Part shown: piece after piece, positions 24,192 through 32,812 of the stretch | How the letters are laid out: each line of letters begins with the position of its first letter | Numbering within the stretch: the stretch's first letter is position 1 | Source of the DNA: Alistipes sp. | GTDB lineage: Bacteria > Bacteroidota > Bacteroidia > Bacteroidales > Rikenellaceae | DNA length: 39,727 nt | Direction of reading: 5' to 3' | NCBI GenBank assembly: GCA_021202985.1 | Contig: JAJQCA010000034.1 | Location: 1-39,727 of the forward strand | The notes under the pieces: model-generated | Told to the model about the DNA's origin: nothing | The model's database searches: none | Seen by the model: only the letters and a program-made list of their open reading frames with translations | Translations under genes and position numbers: made by a program

Positions 24192-25745
24192 ATGTATAGA
24201 AGAATAGTTATATACGCGGCGGTGGCGGCGGTGTTCGCCGGGTCGCTCACGGGCAGGGAGGTGATGCAGGAACGCGCCCCCGTACCGGGCCTGGAGGCCG
24301 ACTCGGTATATACGTCACTGCTGCTCCAGGAAGAGCAACTGTCGCGGCAGGAGGATTCGCTGAACGCGCGCGTGGCCGAAATACGCGGCCTGTTCCGCAC
24401 CGACCCCGATAACCGCGAGCGCTATTCGGAAAATATCATACGGCTGGAAGGCGAGCTGTTCAACACCCGAAACCTTATCGGCATCGTCGCCGGGAAGATA
24501 AATACCATAGAACAGGAATACATCATAAAAAACCTTTCCGGCGGAAGTGACCTGCGGCAGGGCGGCGGACGGACCGAGAGGGACGGAGGATACGCCGAGC
24601 GCAGCGCCAACCTGGTAATGAATCCGTTCTTCGAGGAGAACCTCCAGCCGGAGGATTACCGGATGCTCGTGGAGGCGCAGGGGATGGAAGCGGGTGTACT
24701 GGAACATATCCGCACATTCGCATCCAATTACGAATCGATACGGCGGATTGCACTGGAGAATGAAACGGTAGAGACGCCCGAAGCGGCAGACAGCCTGTTC
24801 TCCGCCTACGAGACCCTTACCGGGCTGAACGAAATGCTTTCGGAACGGGTGAACGAAGAGTTCGGATACGTTTACGACAACAAACTATATTGTTATAATT
24901 ATATCCTCGACAAGCTGGGGCGAAGGAACCAGCTCGCGCTGTTCGAACAGAAGATAACCGAGACGCGCGAACAGTGCCTCACCGCCGCGGAGGGTGCGCA
25001 GTCGGAGCCGGTGGCGGCATACCCGCACCGCAAGACCCTGCTCGAAGAGTACGAGGAGACCCTCGCCCGCATCGCCGGTTATGACAGGGCTTTGGACTCA
25101 CTGCGGAAGGCACGCACGGCGGTCACGGCAATCAATTTCAATTTTCCGGAATTAGTCATGGAAGAGAAACTCTTTCTCGACTATGCCGACATAGAGTTCC
25201 ACAACCCGGCAAAATACAACCAGCGCAACCCGGTACCGGAGCTCACCATACACCCCAAGGGGGAGATTTACCGTGTCCTGCTGGGTAGTTTCCAGCGGGC
25301 GCAGCCCGTGAGCATACTCCGGGGCGCGTACCCGGTAGGTGTGGCCCGGGAGAACGGCAACTATGCCTATTACGCGGGCGGTTTCCGGACGCTCGGCGAA
25401 GCCGCGGACGCGGTGGCGGAATTGAAGAAAAAAGGATTCCGCGACCCTAAGGCTGCCCGGTGGGAAAACGGCCGGCTGACGGTACTATCGCAGGCTGAAG
25501 TGGACAGGGCGCTGGGAACGGTACAGGACGGGGTGTTCCGCCTTTCGGTGGACACCGGCGGCCGCCCGCTGCCGGATATAATCCGGGAAATAGCGGAGGA
25601 TATTAATCCCGGCGCAGAGATTTCCCGTAGCGGGGACCTCTACATAATCGGCACCTTCGACTCGCGCGACGACGCGGAAGAACTCGCCGGGGAAATAGAG
25701 GACATCCTTGCCGGGGCTGAGGTAAAAATAGAGGCGGTCGGGTAA
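24192..25745 (+). CDS. Envelope protein with coiled coil and two SPOR-like repeats
   Basis: A 517-residue protein I cannot assign to a characterised family. A hydrophobic start (RIVIYAAVAAVFAGSLTG) suggests a signal peptide. Residues 40-115 and about 180-320 are charged, helical, probably coiled coil. From about 355, GEIYRVLLGSFQRAQPVSILRG then YYAGGFRTLGEAADAVAELKKKGF is a SPOR-like unit, and a second runs from about 445 (GVFRLSVDTGG ... LYIIGTFDSRDDAEELAGEIE). SPOR domains bind denuded peptidoglycan glycans at division sites (family knowledge), so a periplasmic cell-wall-associated role is the best inference. It follows trkH by 17 bases and may be co-transcribed with it. Confidence 0.78.
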   Translation: MYRRIVIYAAVAAVFAGSLTGREVMQERAPVPGLEADSVYTSLLLQEEQLSRQEDSLNARVAEIRGLFRTDPDNRERYSENIIRLEGELFNTRNLIGIVAGKINTIEQEYIIKNLSGGSDLRQGGGRTERDGGYAERSANLVMNPFFEENLQPEDYRMLVEAQGMEAGVLEHIRTFASNYESIRRIALENETVETPEAADSLFSAYETLTGLNEMLSERVNEEFGYVYDNKLYCYNYILDKLGRRNQLALFEQKITETREQCLTAAEGAQSEPVAAYPHRKTLLEEYEETLARIAGYDRALDSLRKARTAVTAINFNFPELVMEEKLFLDYADIEFHNPAKYNQRNPVPELTIHPKGEIYRVLLGSFQRAQPVSILRGAYPVGVARENGNYAYYAGGFRTLGEAADAVAELKKKGFRDPKAARWENGRLTVLSQAEVDRALGTVQDGVFRLSVDTGGRPLPDIIREIAEDINPGAEISRSGDLYIIGTFDSRDDAEELAGEIEDILAGAEVKIEAVG

Positions 25746-25823
25746 TTTATCGCTAAAAAACGTTATCTTACGACCGCTAAAGAACCTGAAAACGGAACTA
25801 CAAATTAACCCTGCCGACACAAT

Positions 25824-26348
25824 ATGTGGTTTATCATAACGCTCGTTATAGTAGGCGTCCTGTTACTGGTCGCCGAACTGATATTGTTACCGGGAATCAC
25901 CGTCGCCGGTATCTGTTCTTTCATATCGTTCTTCGGAGCGGTTTATATCGGATTTACGAACTACGGTAAGACAGGAGGTTATGCGACCATAATAGCTATC
26001 GTGGTGCTCGCCGTTATAGCCACCATGCTCTCTCTGCGCAGCAAGACATGGCGAAGACTTTCGCTGAAGCAGGAGGTGGAGGGAACTTCCCAGCCCCTGC
26101 CGCAGGAGACCGTGCGGGAAGGCCAGCGTGGAAGGACTATTACCAGGCTCGCTCCGTCGGGCAACGTACTTATCGACGGGGAGACCTACGAAGCCCGTTC
26201 GCTGGGAGACGTTTATGTGGACCCGAACACGGAGGTGCAGGTTACGGGTTTCGAGAATTTCACGGTTATCGTCAAAGTAGTGGCTACGGGAAATGCGGCC
26301 GCCGACGCGGTAACCGGAACGGGCCCAATCGATATTTACGCAGATTGA
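25824..26348 (+). CDS. NfeD-like membrane protein
   Basis: A 174-residue inner-membrane protein of the short NfeD family. Three hydrophobic segments (residues 3-22, 26-46 and 52-70) are followed by a soluble OB-fold domain (about 95-165) with GRTITRLAPSGNVLIDGETYEARS, a normal NfeD C-terminal pattern (SGNV-IDG-.YEA). It lacks the ClpP-like protease domain of long NfeD proteins. NfeD-type proteins work with flotillin/stomatin-like partners in membrane microdomains, and here floA lies just downstream. The 101-base gap may hold a separate promoter. It begins 78 bases after the SPOR-repeat gene. Confidence 0.9.
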   Translation: MWFIITLVIVGVLLLVAELILLPGITVAGICSFISFFGAVYIGFTNYGKTGGYATIIAIVVLAVIATMLSLRSKTWRRLSLKQEVEGTSQPLPQETVREGQRGRTITRLAPSGNVLIDGETYEARSLGDVYVDPNTEVQVTGFENFTVIVKVVATGNAAADAVTGTGPIDIYAD

Positions 26349-26449
26349 CCTGGTAATTTCACTCCGCACCGGGAGATAGGCCCTCGTATGTAAGGTGACT
26401 AAAATGAACTCGAATTATACAATATTATAAACTTAACCTACTTTAAGCA

Positions 26450-27421
26450 ATGGAAGGAATCGGAATGATTGCGTTATTCGCCTTTCTCGGCCTTATCGCA
26501 TTATGGCTTATATTTTATTTCATCCCCATCGGGTTATGGTTTTCGGCGCTCGTTTCGGGAGTCAGGATCAGCCTCCTGCAGCTCATTCTCATGCGCTGGA
26601 GGAAGGTACCGCCCTCGACCATAGTATCGGCCATGATAGAAGGGACCAAAGCCGGCCTCAAACTCAACGCCAACGAACTCGAGGCCCACTACCTCGCCGG
26701 GGGTAACGTCCCCAATGTGGTACACGCGCTGGTTTCGGCCCAGAAAGCGAGCATAAACCTCGACTTTAAAATGGCCACGGCCATAGACCTTGCAGGCCGT
26801 GACGTGTTCGAAGCGGTGCAGATGTCCGTAAACCCGAAGGTTATAAACACCCCGCCGGTATCAGCCGTAGCCAAGGACGGTATACAGCTTATAGCCAAAG
26901 CCCGTGTCACGGTGCGCGCGGCTATCAAACAGCTCGTCGGGGGTGCCGGAGAAGAAACGGTTCTGGCCCGTGTGGGTGAAGGTATTGTGTCGTCGATAGG
27001 TTCGGCCGACTCGCACAAATCGGTGCTCGAAAATCCCGATTTCATATCCCGTGTTGTACTCGAGAAGGGGCTGGACGCGGGTACGGCATTCGAAATACTC
27101 TCAATCGACATAGCGGACATAGACGTTGGTAAGAATATCGGGGCCGAACTTCAGATGGACCAGGCCAACGCGGATAAAAATATCGCCCAGGCGAAAGCCG
27201 AAGAGCGCCGTGCCATGGCTATCGCCCACGAGCAGGAAATGAAGGCCAAAGCGCAGGACGCCCGGGCAAAAGTAATCATGGCAGAAGCTGAAATTCCCCT
27301 GGCAATAGCGGAAGCGTTCCGCAACGGCAACCTCGGTATCATGGACTATTATAAGCTGAGGAACATTCAGGCCGACACGTCGATGAGGGAAAACATAGTG
27401 AAACCCGAAAATAAAAAATAA
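26450..27421 (+). CDS. floA: Flotillin-like protein FloA
   Basis: A 323-residue membrane-microdomain scaffold protein of the FloA/YqfA (UPF0365) family. A hydrophobic hairpin segment at 6-40 anchors it in the inner membrane. The SPFH/PHB-like domain follows, with strongly conserved stretches ([56 protein letters not shown]). The C-terminal helical region is rich in Ala/Glu/Lys with [12 protein letters not shown], typical of flotillins. Length and sequence match the family throughout. It follows the nfeD-like gene, the usual pairing, and ends at a bidirectional terminator. Confidence 0.95.
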   Translation: MEGIGMIALFAFLGLIALWLIFYFIPIGLWFSALVSGVRISLLQLILMRWRKVPPSTIVSAMIEGTKAGLKLNANELEAHYLAGGNVPNVVHALVSAQKASINLDFKMATAIDLAGRDVFEAVQMSVNPKVINTPPVSAVAKDGIQLIAKARVTVRAAIKQLVGGAGEETVLARVGEGIVSSIGSADSHKSVLENPDFISRVVLEKGLDAGTAFEILSIDIADIDVGKNIGAELQMDQANADKNIAQAKAEERRAMAIAHEQEMKAKAQDARAKVIMAEAEIPLAIAEAFRNGNLGIMDYYKLRNIQADTSMRENIVKPENKK

Positions 27422-27445
27422 ATTGCTCGACGGGCGTATTCATCA

Positions 27446-27481
27446 AAAGGCATCCGGACTTATCCGGATGCCTTTGCTTTT
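27446..27481 (+). terminator. Terminator between convergent genes
   Basis: AAAGGCATCCGGA (27446-27458) and TCCGGATGCCTTT (27463-27475) form a perfect 13-bp stem with a 4-base loop, followed by GCTTTT. On the other strand it is followed by TTTTGATG, so it can also serve the minus-strand gene ending at 27542. Confidence 0.93.
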
Positions 27482-27541
27482 GGGCGGTACCACCGTAATT
27501 ATGTATAAGAGGTGACCTCAAGTAATATTTTATCCCGGCTG

Positions 27542-27748
27542 CTACCGGTCAGTATCGTTGCCCCCTATCTTCTGCTTTGCCTTGCGGTAAAGGTATATAA
27601 CAAGTATTATCAGAAAGATAGCGATTACGATATAGAGTACCGCCACGAGCAGCGCGGAGGCCACTTTAAATCCTATCACCAACACGACAATAAACAGTAT
27701 CAGGGCGATTACGCCGGTCCAAGTCAGGAATTTTCTTATCGTATCCAT
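27542..27748 (-). CDS. Small membrane protein of unknown function
   Basis: A 68-residue protein with two long hydrophobic helices (about 9-28 and 30-55, the latter VAVLYIVIAIFLIILVIYLY) and a charged tail KAKQKIGGNDTDR. It starts MDTIRKFLTW, with a positively charged N-terminus. I do not recognise a family. The gene lies convergent to floA, is preceded by an A-rich leader (AAATTAAAGAAGCTG) like other Bacteroidetes starts, and has a shared terminator downstream. Base composition is lower in GC than its neighbours. A real gene is more likely than not, because the hydrophobic pattern and flanking signals fit. Confidence 0.65.
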   Translation of the reverse strand: MDTIRKFLTWTGVIALILFIVVLVIGFKVASALLVAVLYIVIAIFLIILVIYLYRKAKQKIGGNDTDR

Positions 27749-27878
27749 ATCAGCTTCTTTAATTTGTTTACCCTGAAAAAGGGCAAACGGCGGGCCACGG
27801 TTTGCATTTTACGGCCTAATCGTGCTAAATAAAGACAAGGCGGGCGGTAAGGTTAATGAAAATCCGGGAATATAGTAT

Positions 27879-27886
27879 TACCTTTG
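27879..27886 (+). promoter_or_regulatory. Promoter of the cobalamin-riboswitch operon
   Basis: TACCTTTG matches TAnnTTTG and lies just upstream of the riboswitch, so transcription would begin near 27892. No good -33 match is visible. Confidence 0.65.
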
Positions 27887-27892
27887 TAAGCT

Positions 27893-28080
27893 ATTCAGGC
27901 TCCCGTATGGCCGTATCCCTTACCGGAACGGCCGGGATTAAAAGGGAACCCCGTGCAAATCGGGGGCTGTACCCGCAGCTGTAATTTTCCATGCCAGGCC
28001 CGCGGCCACTTCTTTGCCACTGCCCCCTCACGGGGCGGGAAGGCTGCCCGGGACGGAAAATAGCCAGAAGACCTGCCTTA
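27893..28080 (+). promoter_or_regulatory. Cobalamin (B12) riboswitch
   Basis: Conserved core pieces appear in the right order: TTAAAAGGGAA (27938-27948), GCTGTACCCGCAGCTGTAA (about 27966-27984), GCCACTG (28016-28022), GGGAAGGC (28037-28044) and the B12 box AGCCAGAAGACCTGCC (28062-28077). It would bind adenosyl- or another cobalamin in the mRNA leader and reduce expression of the two lipoprotein genes that follow. Downstream, GCCGG / CCGGC (28129-28145) followed by a T-rich stretch could be the expression-platform hairpin. Confidence 0.95.
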
Positions 28081-28188
28081 TAGACTTTTTTGCCAACGGT
28101 TTCCGGGTCTGGAACCGGGGCGGGATTTGCCGGCGGGTAACCGGCTTTCACTGTCCTTTTTCCCCGGAACATAAATAAACGAAAGACG

Positions 28189-29100
28189 ATGAAGAGGATT
28201 GGATTTTTACTGCTCCTGGCCGGTGCGCTGGCATGGTCGTGCAACGACGGCGGGCCGATCGTGGACGAGGGAGATGAGGAAGGCGAGGAGAACGGCGGCG
28301 GAGAAGGCGGCAACGGCAACCAGTACGTCTTCGAGTTCGACCCCGTCACGGTATTGGAATACATTCCCGCGCCGGGACAGTTTATTAATGCGGATTTCGT
28401 GCCGCAAACTCACGCCGAAGCCGTGGAATGGGCACAGCAGGCGCTGGACGGCAACCTGCTGGTATCGCTCGGTGCGTTCGGTGGATACATCACGGTCCGC
28501 CCGTCGCGACCGGTTATTAACGGTGAGGGTTACGATTTCGGGATTCAGGGAAACCCCATCGCCACCCATAACGAGCCCGGGGTGGTGTGGGTAAGTATCG
28601 ACGATAAGGGCGACGGACAACCCGGGACCTGGTACCAACTGGCAGGCAGCGACGAAGGGATAAACTACACCGTTACCTACACGCGCACGGATGAACCGGG
28701 TGACGTTCCGTGGGCGGGGTCCGACGGCCGGGACGGCTATGTGGCCTACCTGCCCTCGTTCCACAACCAGAACTACTACCCGGCATGGTGTGATCGGGAC
28801 GGTAGCATGACCCTTACCGGTACGCTGTTAAAGGACAATTACACTTTCGAGAACAACCAGCATATCAACGGGGCTTACGGTTGGGGTTACGCGGATAATC
28901 TCGGCAAGGACGCACTTTACAACGACCGCGGGATCTATCTGTTCAACAGGTTCGATATATCGGACGCGGTCGACGGAAACGGCAACCCGGTAGTGTTGGA
29001 CCGGGTGGATTTTATCCGTGTCCAGAGCGCCCTGCTTTACAATATGGCCTCGACCGGCGAGCTGTCGACCGAGGTTAGCGGATTTATAATTATCAACTGA
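28189..29100 (+). CDS. B12-riboswitch-controlled surface lipoprotein
   Basis: A 303-residue predicted lipoprotein: signal peptide MKRIGFLLLLAGALAWSC with C18, followed by NDGG and then a very acidic, Gly-rich stretch (DEGDEEGEENGGGEGG), which may act as a surface-export signal and linker. The folded part (about 45-303) is beta-rich with YGWGYADNLGK and, near the end, VVLDRVDFIRVQ and GELSTEVSGF. I associate this ending with uncharacterised cell-surface proteins next to B12 transport genes of Bacteroides (from memory). The riboswitch links it to cobalamin; its role could be capture of B12 or of a related corrinoid on the cell surface. It lies 5 bases before the next lipoprotein gene. Confidence 0.83.
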   Translation: MKRIGFLLLLAGALAWSCNDGGPIVDEGDEEGEENGGGEGGNGNQYVFEFDPVTVLEYIPAPGQFINADFVPQTHAEAVEWAQQALDGNLLVSLGAFGGYITVRPSRPVINGEGYDFGIQGNPIATHNEPGVVWVSIDDKGDGQPGTWYQLAGSDEGINYTVTYTRTDEPGDVPWAGSDGRDGYVAYLPSFHNQNYYPAWCDRDGSMTLTGTLLKDNYTFENNQHINGAYGWGYADNLGKDALYNDRGIYLFNRFDISDAVDGNGNPVVLDRVDFIRVQSALLYNMASTGELSTEVSGFIIIN

Positions 29101-29105
29101 TTAAA

Positions 29106-30185
29106 ATGAAAAAACTACTGATTTTATTCGGTGTAGCGGCTTTACTCGCCGCATGCAGCGACGACGACGACACCGGAAACGGAATTTATGAATACGAAGT
29201 AGACTGGCCGAAAGAGGCTTTTATACCGTACGGCGAAAGCGTGGAGTACGAAGTGACCCGGAGCGGCTATACCGATGTGGGCTATTCAGCCCCGTTGGGC
29301 TGGACCGTAAGAGAGCAAGCCGGTAAACTTATTATCTCCGCTCCCGGGGCTGATGAGACGGGTGTCGAGACATGGGGTGCAATAACCGTAGCCGCAGATG
29401 AAGCGGGTAATCAATTCTGGTACCAGCTGGCCGTTCACTCGGGTATTGTTGTCGGGTTCGAAGACTTTCCGGAAAACATTCTGGCTGTCGATCCGTACGG
29501 GGAAAATTTCTACTCGGATTACGGTTTCGGGCAATATACGGAATATACCGACCCGGAAACAGGTCTTCATTTCGGCGTAAACGAAGTCGAAGATTATTAT
29601 ACCGGCCAACCGACCTATGAATTCTGGAACGGGGGTACATTCTTCTCCTCATGGAACGGCGACCTGCAAAACGTACCATCGGACAACCCTATGGATTATC
29701 AGTGCGCCGTAAATTATACGGACGCTGTCACCGGCAAAGGAGGTCACAACGGTTCGGATGTATTCGCGGTAGTCTTCTACGCGGACTTCGCCGGACCCAC
29801 TGTCGTAGGTTTTACCGGTGGACAAAGCTATGTAATCGATCATATTTGGGTGACGAATTCGCTCTACAGCTCGTATGTTATCACAAACGGTAACACTTTC
29901 GGTGAAACCCTCGCCGAAATAGACGGCGAATTTTACCTTACCGTCACCGGTTACGATGTATTCGGAGATGAAACGGGTTCCGTGATATTCCACCTCGCCG
30001 ATTTCCGCTCGGCCGATTCGCCCGGACTCCTGACAGAATGGGCAAAGGTAGACCTTACCCCGCTCGGAACGGTAAATCGGATAGAATTTACGATTGACGG
30101 TTCCGACCAGGGACCGTACGGACTGAACACCCCGTCATACTTCTGCCTGGATGACATCGCGATAAGGATAGAAGAGATAAGGTAA
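29106..30185 (+). CDS. DUF4465-like surface lipoprotein, B12-regulated
   Basis: A 359-residue lipoprotein: signal peptide MKKLLILFGVAALLAAC with C17, directly followed by SDDDD, the surface-export signal known in Bacteroides. Residues about 25-115 form a small beta domain with Ser/Ala-rich strands. From about 117 (VVGFEDFPENILAVDPYG) to the end it resembles DUF4465 proteins: NGGTFFSSWNGDLQN, MDYQCAVNY, GGHNGSDVFAVVFYADF and a final FCLDDIAIR. DUF4465-type proteins are found at B12 loci, and I recall a link to the BtuH cobalamin-binding proteins; this should be verified. Co-transcribed with the preceding lipoprotein under the riboswitch. A terminator follows. Confidence 0.85.
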   Translation: MKKLLILFGVAALLAACSDDDDTGNGIYEYEVDWPKEAFIPYGESVEYEVTRSGYTDVGYSAPLGWTVREQAGKLIISAPGADETGVETWGAITVAADEAGNQFWYQLAVHSGIVVGFEDFPENILAVDPYGENFYSDYGFGQYTEYTDPETGLHFGVNEVEDYYTGQPTYEFWNGGTFFSSWNGDLQNVPSDNPMDYQCAVNYTDAVTGKGGHNGSDVFAVVFYADFAGPTVVGFTGGQSYVIDHIWVTNSLYSSYVITNGNTFGETLAEIDGEFYLTVTGYDVFGDETGSVIFHLADFRSADSPGLLTEWAKVDLTPLGTVNRIEFTIDGSDQGPYGLNTPSYFCLDDIAIRIEEIR

Positions 30186-30246
30186 TAGGCTCGTATCAAG
30201 ACGGTGTTAAGCTGTGGCGGTACCGCCGGGCATGGCATGGAGAAGA

Positions 30247-30281
30247 AAAGGTTACGGATTTCTCCGTAACCTTTCTTTTTT
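30247..30281 (+). terminator. Rho-independent terminator of the B12 operon
   Basis: AAAGGTTACGGA (30247-30258) and TCCGTAACCTTT (30263-30274) form a 12-bp stem with a 4-base loop, followed by CTTTTTT. Confidence 0.95.
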
Positions 30282-30371
30282 GATGTTTGCCGGCATCTCC
30301 AAACGGTGGAGGAATAATGGGTTTTAACACTTTACCAATCCACCGCGTCTGTCCGCATGAAAGTCCGTTCC

Positions 30372-30578
30372 CTAACGGCATTTTCCGGCGTGGGCCTTAC
30401 CGTCGCGGATATTTTCCGCACCGGTATCACGCCCGCCCGAAGTTTTGTCCGTATCGTTGCCGCCCATAGGCTCAGCATCGCCGCAGTCGGTATCCAGTTT
30501 CTCGTGCATCAATTCGAGCGTCTCCTGCGCTTCAGAGTCCATGTCCGGTATGCCGTACTCGTCCCTGTAATTGTTCAT
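30372..30578 (-). CDS. Small acidic protein, hypothetical
   Basis: A 68-residue hydrophilic protein starting MNNYRDEYGIPDMDSEAQ, with a predicted helix (about 14-29, AQETLELMHEKLD) and an acidic, Gly/Asp-rich tail without clear fold. I do not recognise it. It lies about 100 bases downstream of the mechanosensitive channel gene on the same strand and converges on the B12 operon. The ATG at 30632 would add 18 hydrophobic residues and is less likely. Its reality rests on the ordered first half and its position; the tail could be chance. Confidence 0.4.
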   Translation of the reverse strand: MNNYRDEYGIPDMDSEAQETLELMHEKLDTDCGDAEPMGGNDTDKTSGGRDTGAENIRDGKAHAGKCR

Positions 30579-30679
30579 GTCCGTAATTTTAAGCGGTTCA
30601 AATAAACCGGTATACAACACAAACCAAGCCATACACGGACGTGTAAACGCGGCCCGTTAAGGAGTGCCCGGCTAACGCG

Positions 30680-31909
30680 TTACCCCCATTTCTGTTCCAG
30701 CACTTCGGGGGGCGGGGCGGCGTTGAACTGGAACGGCCGCAGGTTGAAGAGTTTCATAACGGCGAAAACATGGTCGAAAAGATCGGCCTGCACCTTCTCG
30801 TGGTGTACCCACCTCTTGTCGGACGTAAAACAGTAAACTTCAAGCGGTATGCCGGTCGGCCCTGGCTGCAACTGCCTGACCATATGTATCATATCGGTAT
30901 TTATGCCGGGGTTGTTGGCTATCCATTTTTCCAGGTATTCACGGAAGGTACCGAGGTTGGTAAGGCGCCGTTCGTCCAGTTCGGTCTCCCGTTGCCGGTT
31001 ATGTGCCTCTATTTCATCCATTTTCTGCTCGATATAGTTCCTGAGCAGGGATGAGCGGCGTAGTTCGGCCAATTCTCCCTCCGTGAGGTAATGCACGGAG
31101 GATATATCCACATATACGGCCCGCTTTATACGCCTGCCGCCCGAATCGAACATTCCCCGCCAGTTGGTGAAGGACTCGGACACCATCTTATAGGTGGGTA
31201 TCGTGGTGATGGTTTTGTTCCAGTTCTGCACCTTCACCGTGGTGAGGTTTATTTCCAGCACGTCGCCGTCAGCCCCGCTGCTGGGCATTTCTATCCAGTC
31301 GCCGATATTCACCATTTTATTTGCGCTCAACTGAATCCCGGCCACAAGACCCAGTATCGTATCTTTGAACACCAGCATCAGAACCGCGGCAAATGCCGTC
31401 AGGCCGGCCAGCAGGGCTGTGGTCTCCTTGCCGGTGAAGATTTGTATGGCAACCAATGTGGCGGCGCAGTAGAGGAATATCATCACCACCTGTATAAATA
31501 CCTTAATGGGTTTGTTGCGGGAGACGGGATAGCTTTCGTAAATGCGGTTGGCCCCGTCGAGTATGGCCGCAATCATCCTCACTGCGGCGAAAGTTATCCA
31601 CGTTTGGAGGAATTTTTGCGTAACCGGCATATATTTCCACTCCACGTATCCCAATCCTATACTGACAACGATAGGAGCCAGCAGCATACCCAGGCGGCGG
31701 AAGAACTTGCGGTCGAACATCATATCGTCCCATTGGGTGGCCGTGCGACCCGCCAGCCGGATTACCAGCGGTGCAATGGCTTTGGTTGTCAGGTAGAACA
31801 TCGCCACGCCCGCAAGCACCGAGCAGATTATCGTTAAGATTACCGCAAGCAGGGTTGCCCATGCTTCGTCGGCTATACCCCACCCTAAAATTATATCCTT
31901 TACATTCAT
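30680..31909 (-). CDS. MscS-family mechanosensitive channel, YbdG-like
   Basis: A 409-residue inner-membrane channel opening under membrane tension. Hydrophobic segments lie near residues 18-40, 70-90, 100-118, 132-155 and 163-190. The last is the pore-lining helix, leading into DTILGLVAGIQLSANKMVNIGDWIEMP, the conserved MscS beta-domain entry. GDVLEINLTTVKVQNWNKTITTIPTY is the typical MscS beta domain of the YbdG/MscM branch, which also carries the C-terminal insertion and long domain seen here. A clear ribosome-binding-like GGAAAGAGG precedes the ATG, and TAAATTTA (31938-31945) is one base off the -7 consensus. Confidence 0.93.
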   Translation of the reverse strand: MNVKDIILGWGIADEAWATLLAVILTIICSVLAGVAMFYLTTKAIAPLVIRLAGRTATQWDDMMFDRKFFRRLGMLLAPIVVSIGLGYVEWKYMPVTQKFLQTWITFAAVRMIAAILDGANRIYESYPVSRNKPIKVFIQVVMIFLYCAATLVAIQIFTGKETTALLAGLTAFAAVLMLVFKDTILGLVAGIQLSANKMVNIGDWIEMPSSGADGDVLEINLTTVKVQNWNKTITTIPTYKMVSESFTNWRGMFDSGGRRIKRAVYVDISSVHYLTEGELAELRRSSLLRNYIEQKMDEIEAHNRQRETELDERRLTNLGTFREYLEKWIANNPGINTDMIHMVRQLQPGPTGIPLEVYCFTSDKRWVHHEKVQADLFDHVFAVMKLFNLRPFQFNAAPPPEVLEQKWG

Positions 31910-31978
31910 CCTCTTTCCGCTAAATATTTTAAGAACGTAAATTTAGCGCAAATCCCGGAAAACATACTCGCCGCATAC

Positions 31979-32003
31979 AAAAAACCGCCCCACGAAAGGG
32001 GCG
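31979..32003 (-). terminator. Rho-independent terminator (minus strand)
   Basis: On the minus strand CCGCCCC / GGGGCGG (31984-32003) form a 7-bp GC stem with a 6-base loop, followed by a T-run. It ends the minus-strand gene at 32067. Confidence 0.85.
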
Positions 32004-32066
32004 GCAAGTTCTGACCGCGTAACATTTATAATTAAAACCCAACCCACAACCGGGTATGCGGCATTA

Positions 32067-32555
32067 TCAATTCAGGGTGCCCTGCGCCCGGACACCGGAG
32101 GGAAAAATATCCGGCAGCATGTAACCGTCGCGGCGCTTTATCCTCGATGGGCTTAGAACACAATCCACACTGTCGCTCAGGTATGTTTCGAACGCAGCGG
32201 GGTCGAACTCTTCGGGTGTCTCGCTGAAACATATCGACATGTGCGAAAATTCTTCCGGCTCCCTCATCCCGCCGTGGCTTACGCCCGGGTAAGGATTTAC
32301 GAACACAGAATTTATATGCATCCCCTTGCCGTTGAAATCGTTCACAACACAGGCCACCAGTAATTCGAACAGACCGTTGGATGTAAATACATAAGTCGTG
32401 TAACCCTTGGTGTAGAGGTTCACGACGGCATTGCGTATATAAGATACCTTTGCGGACAACAGGGTCGGGTTGGAATGGAGCGCATGGATATCATCGCCCG
32501 AGAAACCGCCCGATACCAGTACACTCTCCCGCTTATCCAATCGAATGGGAATCAT
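32067..32555 (-). CDS. Conserved-looking hypothetical protein, 162 residues
   Basis: I do not recognise this protein with confidence. It is soluble, with an alternating strand/helix pattern: SVLVSGGFS near the start, a helix through SAKVSYIRNAVVNLYTKG, then YTTYVFTSNGLFELLVACVV and a third unit GKGMHINSVFVNPYPG. The G-x-T-x-Y-V-x-x-SNG-x-x-E-L-L-V-A layout is reminiscent of Rossmann-like SLOG (DUF1273/YpsA-type) proteins, which have a small-residue loop followed by a helix that binds a nucleotide or ligand; this is only a resemblance. The start (ATGATTCC...) is preceded by a strongly AT-rich leader. It has its own terminator. GC is lower than in its neighbours. Confidence 0.7.
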   Translation of the reverse strand: MIPIRLDKRESVLVSGGFSGDDIHALHSNPTLLSAKVSYIRNAVVNLYTKGYTTYVFTSNGLFELLVACVVNDFNGKGMHINSVFVNPYPGVSHGGMREPEEFSHMSICFSETPEEFDPAAFETYLSDSVDCVLSPSRIKRRDGYMLPDIFPSGVRAQGTLN

Positions 32556-32812
32556 TAAATATAGGATTAAAATGTTAAATATTATAATGTTTCAATATTC
32601 TATACCGCGTACAGGAAGTGAGTATTACTTTCCCCCGCCGTTTGGCGAAGATACGATAAATAGGCTTAACGGATTTTACAGTTTCGGATAAAAATATCAA
32701 AAACTTAATAACATTTGTTGATATCTGTAATCGGCGGGGTGAAATACAGTATTTACAACGCTTACCGTTTTGCATACAATTTGCTATGTGGTGTCCGGTA
32801 AAACTGAGCATA

